A stretch of 64,000 bases of DNA from Nissolia schottii (lineage: Eukaryota > Streptophyta > Magnoliopsida > Fabales > Fabaceae), in assembly GCA_003254905.1 (NCBI GenBank), contig QANU01102670.1, forward strand, positions 285,543-349,542, read 5' to 3'. A program made the translations under genes and the position numbers. This document shows positions 1-10,648 of this stretch, piece after piece. Positions within the stretch are counted from its first letter, which is position 1. Each line of letters opens with the position of its first letter. The notes beneath the pieces are model-generated. The model searched no databases, had not been told where the DNA came from, and saw only the letters and a program-made list of their open reading frames with translations.

Positions 1-699
1 TTTTTTTTTTGAAAATAAATATATTTTTGGCTCCTATAATTTACTCATTGACACATAATTAAGAAAAATGCCACTTAAGATATTAGATATTGGTAAATTC
101 AAAATTTAGTTTGTTGGATTGGTCATGCTATGAAAGATAAAGACACAAACATTTTAAATTTGAGTCTTACCATTTTAAGAGCTCCACTTATTTAACATGT
201 TTGTGTTTTTCTCTCTCATAACATGATTAAATTTAACATGAGATAATACATTGTGATAGGTTCATGTTGCGACTTCGTGGGCGGTTGTTTGATTTTAGTA
301 CTATACTTTTTGGTGTTTTGCTTCGCTATCTTTGTGCCTCTTTTTTTTTTTATTTTGGTATGGGTGCTTTTGGTGTGTGGTCACCTTGTGTAATGATTTT
401 GGTCGATTTATGTTGGTTTTAATTTTCTTAATTTGGGTAGGTTGATGTATATATTTTTTTATGGGAAAGTTTAACCAGATACGTCTTGTATGAGTTGAGT
501 ATTATAAAATTTAGGTAATTTATTTTACTTTTTTGTACTTGCTTGCCCTTCAAGCATTCAATATTAGTGTAGAAAAATTGTAATTTGGGAGATTGGGAAG
601 AAAATTAAAATGGTTTTAAGTTTTATCGTGTATTTGTTAGAAAGAATTGTTGCTTCAATGACAAAAAAATGTGAGCAAATGTGGTACTTTAAACTATTG
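1..699. other. AT-rich intergenic DNA, no gene seen
   Basis: The stretch holds T-rich runs and no open frame with recognisable protein similarity. No transposon terminus is evident before about position 700. Confidence 0.5.
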
Positions 700-989
700 C
701 GAGTCTAGGACAACGTTTATAAAATGTTGCCAAAAGGAAGGCTTGTAATAGTGGTTACACAACTGCCTAAGGCATAGCTAGTAAGGTTGCCAAAAGTGAA
801 CCTTTTAGCAGCAGTTTGAAAACCACCGCAGAGTATAAGACAGTTGTGTGGCTATTTTAGCAGTCATGCTAAACCGTCGCAAAATGATTTAAGTGGTTTT
901 GGACACCTATAGTAGACATTTTTGCGACGGTTTAAAACTGCCGCTCAACACTTTATACCCTGCCGCTCAACGTATTTTTTCTTGTAGTG
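700..989. mobile_element. CACTA-type transposon end (orphan 3' terminus)
   Basis: The segment ends in TTTTTCTTGTAGTG at 976-989, the reverse complement of the CACTACAAGAAAAA terminus of plant CACTA elements. Inside it are subterminal-like motifs in both orientations: CCGTCGCAAAA near 872, GCGACGGTTT near 924 and repeated ACTGCCGC/ACCACCGC words. I see no matching CACTA left end upstream, so this is probably a truncated copy or one whose left end lies outside the window. The left boundary given is approximate. Confidence 0.5.
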
Positions 990-1715
990 AACATTATTAT
1001 TGCTTTTTTAGAATCAGCTCTCCAATATATAGACTGCTAATTTTAAGGGATATATATCCTCACCTTGTGCCAAAAACTGTCAAACACTAATAGACTAGTA
1101 ACGCGTGTACACACACACATATATTTATTTATTTGTTCAAAGAAACTTTCTATAACTCATATAGCCTATTCTACTCTTAAAATTGCCTATAAGTTAGTGA
1201 AAGATTAATCACCATACTTGCATACCAATAAATACCTTAGTCGTATACTAAAATGAAACTCTCTCTCTCTCTCTCTAAAAGTCTACACAAAAAAACTTAA
1301 TTTAGTAATTAATAAATTAAAATTTCCAGAACATATATTATATATTTGATTGAAAGAGAAACTAATGATAGTAGTTAACAAAATTAACTTTAAAATATAA
1401 TAAAAATAATTTATTAATAAAAATACAACAATATAAAAAGTGTTACTTTCAAGATTCAACAAAGCTACGTACCCAATTTGGAAATCTGTGATTAAACTAT
1501 AACATTCTTTTACCAGTTTTTTTATGTACTCGTAAGTATGACTAAGTGTGTATTTGAATTATAATAAGATGTGAAATTACAATTATTTTAATAATTAGTG
1601 ACATGTTCGGGGAAGCAAACTCGTGGGCTAAAGTAACTAGCACCATGAGGGGCCTCCGGGTATCAGCCGGGCTGAATTAATTATAGTCCTCCTCCTTTTA
1701 CTATTGGTTTGCTAG
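990..1715. other. AT-rich intergenic DNA with a short (CT)n tract
   Basis: The stretch contains a CT microsatellite near 1260-1276 and AT-rich DNA. No coding signal is seen. Confidence 0.4.
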
Positions 1716-2050
1716 CTAACCAGGTGGCAGTAGAAGGCATGAACCAAATCAAAACAAAGGAACTAGTATCTTTGTCAGAGCAAGAGCTGGTTGATTGCAA
1801 CTCTTAAGAACAATGAATGTTTCATCTGAGGTGACTACATTAGAAAAAATAAAGATGGTACCTACGTTTCATCTGAGGTAACTGCTAACAACTGTAAAAC
1901 ATGGTCCCATATTACAATAGAATTGCTATCTATTAAGAGAATAACAATGCATATGGCAGATCAATAACGCTCCTGAAATTCATTAAGAGCCTCCGATTCT
2001 CAGAACAAGGATGAACATTTAAGCAGCTCATGAATGTCTCAGGTCATCAT
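1716..2050 (+). pseudogene. Decayed copy of the KDEL cysteine endopeptidase
   Basis: Nucleotides 1722-1805 match exon 2 of the endopeptidase at 5182-6731, including the region for [10 protein letters not shown], but an in-frame TAA follows immediately. The match resumes around 1828-1880 (the CVSSE region) and at 1955-1975 (start of exon 3). It then jumps straight to the C-terminal tail at 1984-2020, where the words for ASDSQ, Lys, Lys, Asp, Glu are still readable. The parts encoding the catalytic Cys, His and Asn are missing. It is a non-functional, internally deleted duplicate, not an independent gene. Confidence 0.85.
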
Positions 2051-2275
2051 ATGTACGCAAATTTGTGCACCGTTTTGTCGTCAGCTTTACTCTGTTTCTT
2101 CTTCTTCCTTGCTCTTGTACACCGGTACCTCCCCCCTTTCTTCTCCTTCTTCTTCCTTTCTTGTCCATAGACGAACGGAGTAGACGTCGATGGGGTCGAA
2201 GTGGAGGAAAGTTTTCATCTTCCATTAGGTTCATGTGTATTACCCTAATTTCACTCTCTTGGAGTTTCCAACTCC
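2051..2275 (-). pseudogene. Decayed copy of the F-box/LRR relic
   Basis: On the minus strand the frame beginning at 2234 reads MNLMEDENFPP, matching MSGNINLIDNENFPP of the relic at 6880-7526. It then passes directly into the Arg-rich, CT-repeat-derived end that corresponds to 6905-7050. The F-box itself is deleted. Order and orientation relative to the protease fragment match the better copy at 6-7.5 kb, so the two were duplicated together. Confidence 0.65.
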
Positions 2276-3089
2276 GTAAGGTTTATTTATTTATTTATTT
2301 ATTATTATATGTGCCAATCAGGGTTTTAAATAACTAAATTTCAATGTGTTGAGAACAAGGAAAGAAACAAATGTTTGATATTTTTTATTTTCAGTATAGA
2401 ATCACAGCAAAATATGAATCTAAAATATTTCTTATCAATTTTTTGTTATTTGTACATTTAAAATAAACATTGTCAAACACATAATCAAGTGTTTGTGTAC
2501 ACATAATTTATAAATTTAATGAAATTTTTGAAACCCTATCAAATTTGATAGGATTTAATCAAAATCTAATTTAATTTAAAGCATAAATATTTTAAAAGAC
2601 TATTTTACATTTCACTTATTTCTAAATTAACAAACTTATTCTAGAGTGTTCGATAGACGTTCTTGGAATTGGGATGCGTGTTGCACACAGGTTGGAGCAC
2701 ATATCGTTTGTAGGTTAGGTTGTGGGTTGCTTGTGACTCAATTGGCTCAAGGTAACAAATAGCTAGTAACTTGTGTTCTAACCTGTGAGCAGCTCGCTTT
2801 TCTATTAGTTTTTCGACACACGTCCAACCCATGAATTAATTAATTAGTATAATAAGGAGAAAATATCAATTAATAAAATTAAATTACATCAATTCATATT
2901 TTAATAAATTATAAATATAACAATTAATTTTTAAATAATTAAAATCTTATTTTATGTATTTAATTATAGACATAATATTTCAATTAAAAATAAAATCAAT
3001 TCAATTTACATCATTTCTCATATTATCTAATTTCTAACTCAACCTATGTTTTTCTTGATCAATAATAGGAGGTACATAGTTTAAAATGG
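2276..3089. other. AT-rich intergenic DNA, no gene
   Basis: The stretch contains TTTA repeats near 2283-2305 and long A/T tracts. I see nothing supportable as a gene. The somewhat GC-richer patch at 2640-2830 has no recognisable product. Confidence 0.4.
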
Positions 3090-3385
3090 CAAAAGATAAT
3101 GAATTGGGAACCCTTTTTCATGAGAAGAAAAAGGTAAAGCCCTCAAAGTAAAATGTAAAGAAAACAACTCTAACCTGATAATTAATGCTAGATTAATTAG
3201 AATGATAATACAAATATTTTTTTAAATGATACAAATATATAAATAACATTTACGTAGATGTAAAGGACTACATGTTTCGGGCCATATGGATTAATGGATC
3301 ACAATGCCCCCAAAATTTAGCGACCAACAACTGCAGTGAATGCTTGAGTCAGCTCAGTTTGTTTGCACAACATTCGCACAATTTC
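3090..3385. repeat. Duplicated 3' flank of the protease/F-box block
   Basis: Positions 3158-3177 (AAAGAAAACAACTCTAACCT) match 7583-7601, and 3297-3380 (CCCAAAATTTAGC... CAGTGAATGC...) match 7708-7790 with scattered differences. The order is the same as in the copy at 7.5-7.8 kb, so the duplication extends beyond the coding relics. Confidence 0.7.
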
Positions 3386-5040
3386 ATAACAGATCTAAAG
3401 ATCGTTAAATTTAAAGGAATCGTTTTTTTTTAAGATTAAGTTAAACACATGTAAAATTTAGGAATGAAGTTGAACATTAACCTTTTAATTTAAAATAACC
3501 GCATACTCGAGAAAAATTAATTTAAAATAAAAAAGGTGTTCCTCTCTATATATCGCTATCTCACGTTGAAGCCACAAGCTTAACATGGTAGACCTCATTA
3601 TCTGTACGAGAGACTTGGCAATGTGGATGAATACATCGACTAATTCAAGTCACATTTTTTAGATAAATTTACTCATCTTACAAATTTAATGACGAATCGA
3701 ACGAATTAAGTTGTATAATTTTGAATAGAGTGAGTTGTCTTGAATTGACTCATTGGATTGTTGAACGAGTCATTGAGTAACCAAGAATTTTTTTCTAGAA
3801 TCTTTGTCCATTGTTTTGAGAGTTTTTAGACATTTTTTCTTCGGGCCTTTGAGTCTTTTTTTTTTTTTGGGTGTTTGAACCTTATAAAAAAAACTATGTT
3901 CTATCAATTCAATAACAATTAATACATGCTATCGTGTGAGAATTAAGAATGAGATAGTGCGAGCTGAGGATAGGTGGATAAGGTGGGTCAACAATCTAAC
4001 TCATCGATCTCAAACAACTTTGAAACGAATTAAGTCAATAAGTTAGACGAGTTAACTGACTCGTTGTACACCCCTAATATGTATACGTCATTTAATATGT
4101 TCAAATAGCCCAACTTATATGCATACATTTCCTCTCTAATTTTATCTTTTTCGCCCTCTATAGAGGGTACGAATGAACTTTTTGGATAACCACCGTGGAA
4201 TAAAAAAGAAATAGTAGTTGATTTGATTTGTAAATAGAATTGTGTATAGATAAAAAAAAAATTATTTATTTGCCATCTGACAAAAAAAAATTGTCAATTT
4301 TCATGAGATTTGACTACTCCATTTTGAAATTTTATTAATTATTTTTATAAAATATTATTTTATTAGTTATTTAAAATACTATAAAGAAATAAATTTTTTT
4401 GTTTGAATGATATAAAAAAGCTGCTATAGGTAAATTATTTTAAAAAATGTAAAATAATTATTTATATTATATAATATTTATTAGTAGTTAAAATGACAAA
4501 AATATAATATTGTATGTACCGCTCAAGAAGCTTTTTTTCTTTTTTAGAAAAGCTTTTGCTTTTTTCCTTCGAAAACAGCTTAAATTTTGTCAAATAAATT
4601 ATAATCCATTTAAAAGCATCTATCCCAAACTCATGCGTATTTTGAAAACACCTTTGTTTTAAAAGGAAAACAACAAAAACCATGTAGTTCCGATCAAGAA
4701 CGGGTTTCACCTACCCACTGTGTATGAGCAGTGTGAAGAATACAAGTACAAAAACCATGTAGCAAGCTTTAGTTTGTTGACTAAGGCTTTGCATCAATCG
4801 TGTAGTTATACGGCGATTCTAAGATAACAACAAAACCGAATTCATCCTCATTGGCATGCCTTTTGTGAACTTGCGATAAACCAACACTATATTTGGAACT
4901 CATGTTCCAAAACTAAAAATTGTAAGCTTTCCAAAACATCCCGCCTTTCACCCCTATCTTCTGATTAAAAGTTATGACAAACTAGGCCAAGCTTCATTTC
5001 CTTCTAGCTCTTTGTCGTGTCTATCATACACATTTGTTAA
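3386..5040. other. AT-rich intergenic DNA upstream of the cysteine endopeptidase
   Basis: There are many poly-A/T tracts and no convincing coding region. The sentence-like repeat GAGTTAACTGACTCGTTGTACACCCC near 4045 resembles a MITE edge, but I could not find a matching opposite end. Confidence 0.4.
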
Positions 5041-5115
5041 TTTGTTGATGTGTCAAATAATATAATGAATAAATCAACCCAACTATTTTTCCTACTTGTT
5101 CCTACATATGATTGG

Positions 5116-5123
5116 TATAAAAG
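5116..5123 (+). promoter_or_regulatory. TATA box of the cysteine endopeptidase gene
   Basis: TATAAAAG lies 59 bases upstream of the chosen ATG at 5182, a normal distance for a plant core promoter with a short leader. This supports 5182 as the start rather than the upstream in-frame ATG at 5050, which lies before the TATA box. Confidence 0.65.
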
Positions 5124-5181
5124 GGACCCACGCATTTTATTTCTTTCATTTGATTCACCAGCATCATCCCAAGTTCACTTA

Positions 5182-6674
5182 ATGGATAAAGGAAAAGCTA
5201 TGTGGGTGATTATTGTGTTGCTAACTTTGGTATTGTTTCTGGCTGAGTGCTTTAAATATGATGAGAAAGACTTGGAGTCAGAGGAGGCTCTGTGGAACTT
5301 GTACGAGAGGTGGAGGAGCCACCACACGGTGTCCCACGACCTCGACCAGAAGCAAGCACGCTTCAATGTTTTCAAGGAGAACATGGGGCACATCCACAAG
5401 ATGAGCCAGATGAACAGGCCTTACATGTTGAAGCTGAAACAGTTTGCGTACATGACCAATCTTGAGTTCTTTAGCTCCTACGCCGGCCCCAAAGTTGGAC
5501 ATTACAGGATGTTCCGCAGCAGCAAAGGAGGAACTGGTGGTTTCGTGCATGGTAAAACTAATGATCTTCAACACTCTGTTGATTGGAGGAAGAAAGGAGC
5601 AGTCACCAGTGTCAAGAATCAAGGGAGATGTGGTAAACATGATTCGGGACAATCTCAATATGCTAGTCCATTTTTTGGAAAAAAAATTTGGTGGTCCTAG
5701 AGTGTCATGCTGGTATACTCTAAATCATACGATAAATAACATTTCAACTATCAATCGTGAATCCTTTTCAATAGAGGCTAAAATATCATTCATTGTCTGA
5801 AGCATATGTAGCATTAAGCTCTAGTACCGCACAATAATATCAACATTTTTTTTGTATTGATCACTTAATTCAAAGATTCTTGTAGGAAGTTGTTGGGCTT
5901 TTTCAACTGTTGTAGCAGTAGAAGGCATCAACCAAATCAAAACCAAGGAACTAATATCTTTGTCAGAGCAAGAGCTGGTTGATTGCAGCTCTAAGAACAG
6001 TGGTTGTGATGGAGGACTAATGGAATATGCATTTGACTTCATTAGGAAAAATAAAGGGATAACAACCGAAAAGGATTACCCTTACCGAGCCAAAGATGGA
6101 ACTTGTGTTTCATCTGAGGTGACTACCAATAAGTCAATATGCATAATATACAACTGAAATTGTTTTAGATTCTAGAGTAACAAACAATTACAATTTATGT
6201 TGCCAATTTTGGCAGATGAAGAATGCTCCTGAAGTTACAATTGACGGGTATGAAAATGTTCCTGAAAATGATGAACATGCCCTGATGAAAGCGGTTGCCA
6301 ACCAACCTGTATCAGTTTCCATTGATGCGGGCGGCAAAGATTTCCAATTTTACTCAAAAAGTAATTGTCTAGTTCTATGTATCCTAATTTCTAAATCTAT
6401 ATATAGCAAGGTTTATGTTGAAAATAGAAGCCAAGAAGAATAATGTTACATTATGGTATTGTAGGGAGTGTTCAATGGGCCTTGTGGGACAGAGTTGAAC
6501 CATGGAGTGGCAGCGGTTGGGTATGACACAACACATGATGGAACAAAGTACTGGATAGTGAAGAACTCATGGGGAACTGAATGGGGAGAGAATGGGTATA
6601 TAAGGATGGGGCGTGGGGTTGAGGCAGAGGAAGGGTTATGTGGCATAGGTATGGAGTCATGCTATCCACTCTAG
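5182..6674 (+). CDS. KDEL-type papain-like cysteine endopeptidase, stop before KDEL
   Basis: Exons read 5182-5632, 5886-6118, 6216-6360 and 6469-6674 (344 residues). The N-terminus has a signal-like hydrophobic segment (residues 7-22), then an ERFNIN-type inhibitor pro-domain (about 42-71). The mature papain fold carries CGSCWAFS with catalytic Cys153, His288 in LNHG and Asn309 in VKNSWG. The family (vignain/SH-EP/CysEP) degrades storage or cell-corpse proteins after transport in KDEL vesicles. Oddities: an in-frame TAG at 6672-6674 is followed by 18 readable codons ending in KDEL and TAA (6717-6731). The exon 3 donor at 6361 is out of phase with the expected acceptor after 6464, and the frame holds only if the AG at 6467-6468 is used. 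The pro-domain motif reads KLKQFAY where relatives have Asn and Asp. It may be expressed as a secreted or vacuolar form, or it may be a young pseudogene. Confidence 0.8.
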
Positions 6675-6731
6675 TCCTCACCAAATAGCATCCGAGGAGC
6701 CTCCGATTCCCAGAAGAAGGATGAACTTTAA
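6675..6731 (+). other. Untranslated in-frame C-terminal extension ending in KDEL
   Basis: Directly after the TAG stop the same frame continues for 18 codons and ends QKKDEL followed by TAA at 6729-6731. The family's normal tail has this length and ends in the ER-retention signal KDEL. What is seen is an intact tail behind one nonsense codon. That it was formerly translated is inference from the family. Confidence 0.8.
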
Positions 6732-6879
6732 GCAGCTACTGCATGCCTCAAGCCATCACTTTTTGTGCTCATGAGTCATGATATGCAAGCAAATAAAATA
6801 AGGGCTTATTAAACATGTTCCTATAGTATATAGTACTTTGTTAAGGACTAAAAGTAATATATATACAAGTTATGGAGAC

Positions 6880-7526
6880 CTAATCAAAATGTAGTTTAGA
6901 TGTTGTAATGACACCGTTCACCACTTCGTTTAACTGGTCCTTAAGCTTACCTACTCTGTCGTGCTTCCTCCTCCTCCTCCTCCTCCTCCTTCTTCTTCTT
7001 CTTCTTAATTGCTCTTCTACACCTGTCCCCTTTCTTATCCTTTTTCGATCTTGGTCAACCTGCTCTTCTTCATCTGCAACAAACCCCATGTCTTCCCCGA
7101 ACAACTTGCCAGGACTGGTAAATGTCATTTAAAAACAAAAATCAAGTGCAATGAAAATTTGACCTGAAAGAAAAAACATTTACAGAACGCGAAAACAGGA
7201 TCTTTGAACTTACGAGTCAGAAATGTAGTTGAGGAGAACATCGGTGCCCAAGTACTTAATATTGAACTCGACCAACTGGCCACAGCTGCTATCGATAGCC
7301 GCATGTCGATGGCGCGCCACATGAGAGGGCTACGCCACAGAGTACAAACAAAGTGGGTTCTCATCAACACTTGGAATGCGCCCAGCTTCAAGAGGATCAT
7401 CGACGTGACGTCCCGTGGAACATCCAGCCAATTTCTAGTTTCAGGTGCTTTCGAGTCGGGTCCTGACTCCAAGGATTGGATTGGAGGAAAGTTTTCATTG
7501 TCGATGAGGTTAATGTTTCCACTCAT
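6880..7526 (-). pseudogene. F-box/LRR-repeat gene relic (truncated, frameshifted)
   Basis: From 7526 leftward the frame reads an N-terminal leader and then an F-box: RNWLDVPRDVTSMILLKLGA, followed by FVCTLWRSPLMWRAIDM, as in plant F-box/LRR-repeat protein 23-like genes. Just after the Met-Arg pair, about 7305, sequence is missing and the frame shifts. The next homologous block (IDSSCGQLVEFNIKYLGTD) is readable only in another frame, at about 7300-7215, and ends at a GTAAGT-like donor near 7211. The remaining leftward part (7107-6900) is dominated by a (CTC/CTT)n tract and lacks the LRR region. An intact member would act as an SCF ubiquitin-ligase adaptor; this copy cannot. Confidence 0.7.
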
Positions 7527-7635
7527 GGATGGGGAATTGGAAACCCCATTTTATGCTAAACAAACTAAGAAAGCTGTCCAAGTAAGAAAACAACTCTAAC
7601 CTCATCAGCAGCATAATATATATACAATGATACAA

Positions 7636-7645
7636 TATATATAAT

Positions 7646-7689
<44 letters not shown>
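7636..7689. repeat. (TA)n/(TG)n microsatellite
   Basis: A run of AT dinucleotides passes into about 19 TG units, then GTGGG. It lies in the flank downstream of the F-box relic and carries no gene. Confidence 0.9.
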
Positions 7690-7692
<3 letters not shown>

Positions 7693-8474
7693 TTATTTGG
7701 ATTACAGTGGCCCAAAATTTAGCCACCGACAACTACAGTGAATGCGTGAGCTGGCTCAGTTTATTTGCATTCAGCATTCCCAAAGTGCTAATTGAATCTG
7801 TTTGAACCAAAAAAAAAAAAAAAGGTGATTTAAACCGTTTTGATAAACGAATTTAAAACATAAGAATGAATATGAGAAAATAAGAGATTATGAGTTCGTA
7901 AACTTGTTTTGAGACTTGAGGAAGGAAAGAGGAATGGAATGAAGGGAAAATGTGGGCTATGAGGGTTGGATTGTGAGAGGTGAACAATCTTATCCTCCCA
8001 TCCAAGCTCTTGTTGTAGGTGGCTTTAGCTGTTAAGTTTGAGAGCAAGATATTCTGGTGTTTTTGAATACGTCCTCCAAATTCGGGATTCTCTATTTTGG
8101 GTTGCTTATGCTTGGTGTGTGTGTGTGTTCTATTCCTTGTGTGTCATGTGTTTCTCCCCAGAATCTTCTCCTATATTTTTATCTAATTTTCCCTTATTTC
8201 TCATCCTCTTTCTCATTCTTAAGATTCTGTTTGACTTCCTTGGGTCTTGTTATTAGCAGGTCATTTTCAGGGCTACAGGAGAAGGTCTTCTGCTGTGTGG
8301 GTCCTTGTGCCTGCAGCTTTAACTAAGATATGTCACTCTCAAATTTTACATCAGTGCAGATTTCTTACACAAACTATTTAATATAAACAAACATATTTTT
8401 TGTCTCTCTCTCCTAGGTTATTGTGTGGGGTTCTTAAAGGGTATAAGGTAAGAATCTCTTGTTGCACCTTTTGC
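7690..8474. other. Intergenic DNA, T-rich, no clear gene
   Basis: The first 100 bases are the better-preserved copy of the duplicated flank at 3297-3380. The remainder holds short open frames without recognisable domains. Confidence 0.4.
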
Positions 8475-8641
8475 AGGTCATCAGAGGGCGTCTAAAAGAG
8501 CCTCTGAGACCACAGTCTGAAGTCTACTGCATGCTGTCAAGTTCAATTGCTGCGAGGGGATATCCATTTTCTTGCTTCCTAATTCCTCACAGCTGGCCAA
8601 AAGGCCTTGGAATGGATCACGTGACATCTTTGGGACATAGG
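8475..8641 (+). other. Orphan exon-like open segment, product unknown
   Basis: An acceptor-like TTTTGCAG at 8467-8474 precedes an open stretch encoding VIRGRLKEPLRPQSEVYCML and on to GLGMDHVTSLGHR. It ends at a possible donor GTAAAG at 8642. Base composition is more codon-like than in the flanks. I do not recognise the family and see no partner exon nearby, so it could be a captured or relic exon. No function is proposed. Confidence 0.3.
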
Positions 8642-8890
8642 GTAAAGTCCAAAACCCTCCAATCTATAACTCCTCATAGTTTGCCTTCTTATCTCTTTGT
8701 AGATCTAGTCAGGGTGTATTTTATGACATCACCCTATGCCAAACCCTTGATGACCACACTAGAGACAAGTGTTTATGCTTCTAGTTTTATCCTTCATTGG
8801 TGATTATCCTTAATCCATGTGTTACAAAAGGGTTTATATTACTCAGCTAATTGAATCTTGCTGCTCATTGTGAATATGACCTGCTTAATT

Positions 8891-9446
8891 CCTTTTTTTT
8901 TTAATAAATAACGGGGCTAAACGTCCAATCAAAAGCAATAACTACAATCCCACAACACGAAAAACAAAATGCATGTCCTATTAGCCAATAAGGCCAAGGA
9001 TAAGAAACTAAGAACAGACTCAAAAGGGTAAAAACCAATCTGACATTCATAATTATGCTTGACTAAAATATCAACACAAAAATTTATTTTCCTGAATATA
9101 TATCTAATCTGGATGTTCCAATCTGAGCCACTAAGTTAGTAATAGTTTTCACTAGAAGGGAGCAGGGATGACAATCATTCGAAGGGCACAGAGAAAAATG
9201 ACTACACACTTGGAGTCCAACCCAAGAATCACTTGTTGAAGATTACAGTGGGTTGCCTTGGAGATGTTGACAAAGACACTCTAAGACTCAGCAAAAGTGA
9301 TACAACAAACCCAAGCTTAAAACTAAAAGCTCCCTAATAATCCCAACACAAGAAGCTGCACCACCAAAGTTAATAATGGAGTCATCCACATTGATTTTAT
9401 GTCATCCTGCTAAGGGGGGTCCCAAGCAATATGCACATCCTCATAA
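8891..9446 (-). mobile_element. LINE remnant, RNase H-like 3' part (antisense)
   Basis: A poly-T run at 8892-8901 on the plus strand would be the poly(A) tail of an antisense LINE. Leftward translation from about 9405 gives KINVDDSIINFGGAA and VGIIRE, resembling the start of the RNase H-like (RVT_3) domain carried by many plant L1 LINEs. Further on, ILGLDSK resembles that domain's DS motif. Several stops interrupt it. The CACTA element at 9447-12966 separates this part from the rest. Confidence 0.5.
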
Positions 9447-10295
9447 CACTATAAGAAAACAGACTATTACCATCCCGATTTTCCGTCGGTTATGAGACTG
9501 TTACCGTCGAATTTTTGTGTTTCTGACGGAGTTAGCGTTGGTCATCAGGTCGCCGATAAAAGGTTCGATGGAAACCAATTTAGCGTCGAAGGAGAAACAC
9601 CGACGATAATTTTCGTCGGTCAAGGCAGACGGTAATCGGTTTACGTGATAGGGCATTTGAACCGGATTACCGTCGGTACTATCAATCGCTAATAATAATA
9701 ATTTATTCAAATGTTACCCATTACCGTCGGTTATAGGTCGCTGATAATAGTGGCCATATTACCGTTGGTGGTAACTGACGGTAATAAGCAAATATTTAAA
9801 AAAATTAATTTAACTTTTATTTTTGAAGAATTATTATTTATTTTAATTACAATTTTGATATAAATAATATAGTTATTTTTATTAAATAGAATTATAAATA
9901 ATTATTATATATCATTAATTATTTATTTTAATTATAATTTTAATTAATAATATATATTATTAAATAATTTTAATTAAATTTTGTAATTTATAAATATATG
10001 GAAATTTATATTAAATTAATGTCATCATGATTATAGTGATTGTGAGAGTTACAACGTCAACTTAATTACATGGATAGATATTTGCGTCATCTTTACTCTC
10101 TGCCCTTTCATTAGCAAAAGATAACAAATAAATTCACAAAGTAGTTCAACAAAGTGGTACTTCCCATATATATCCTTGCATGTTTAGATTTATTACATAG
10201 TTAAAAATGCAAATAATATACATAATATATTCAAAATATACAAAATATATTCAATCCTCGTCGGGGTCTTCATCCTCTTCGTCCTCCTCAGGGTC

Positions 10296-10440
10296 CTCCA
10301 CGTCCACGTCCACGTCCATGTCCCCGTCCCCGTCCCCGTCCACGTATACATCCCCATCCACGTTGACGTCCACGTGCACGTCCCCGTCCACGTTGACATC
10401 CACGTATACGTCCCCACCCACGTCCACATCCCAAAAGGAG
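10296..10440. repeat. Hexanucleotide minisatellite (GTCCAC-like units)
   Basis: Degenerate six-base units (GTCCAC, GTCCCC, GTATAC, GTTGAC) are arranged head to tail. On the minus strand they stay open and read as alternating Asp-Val/Asp-Gly within a frame at 10475-10251. On the plus strand they stay open too. Openness in both directions follows from a stop-free six-base unit and is not evidence of a protein. Confidence 0.8.
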
Positions 10441-10648
10441 GAGTGGTAGTCAAGCTCGTCGAACTCCCCATCCACGTCCCAGAAGGGGGAGTTGTAGTCA
10501 GGCTCGTCGGATTAGGGTGGGGTTGCTGCGCGTTCACCGTCCTCAATGACGATAGGAGCGGAGGGATGATCGCCCAGGCCCATAGGGAGCTATGCTATAG
10601 AAATATCATTTTCATAACTAATTTTGAAATAAAGCAATTAATATATAC

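Noticed and set aside
5050-5181. Earlier in-frame ATG for the cysteine endopeptidase
   Set aside because: It lies upstream of the TATA box and would bury the signal peptide behind 44 residues.
6880-7128. Arg-rich short protein on the minus strand
   Set aside because: The Arg run is the translation of a (CTC/CTT)n tract inside the F-box relic.
10251-10475. Acidic Asp-Val repeat protein on the minus strand
   Set aside because: The frame is produced by a stop-free six-base repeat; it has no flanking domain or gene signals.
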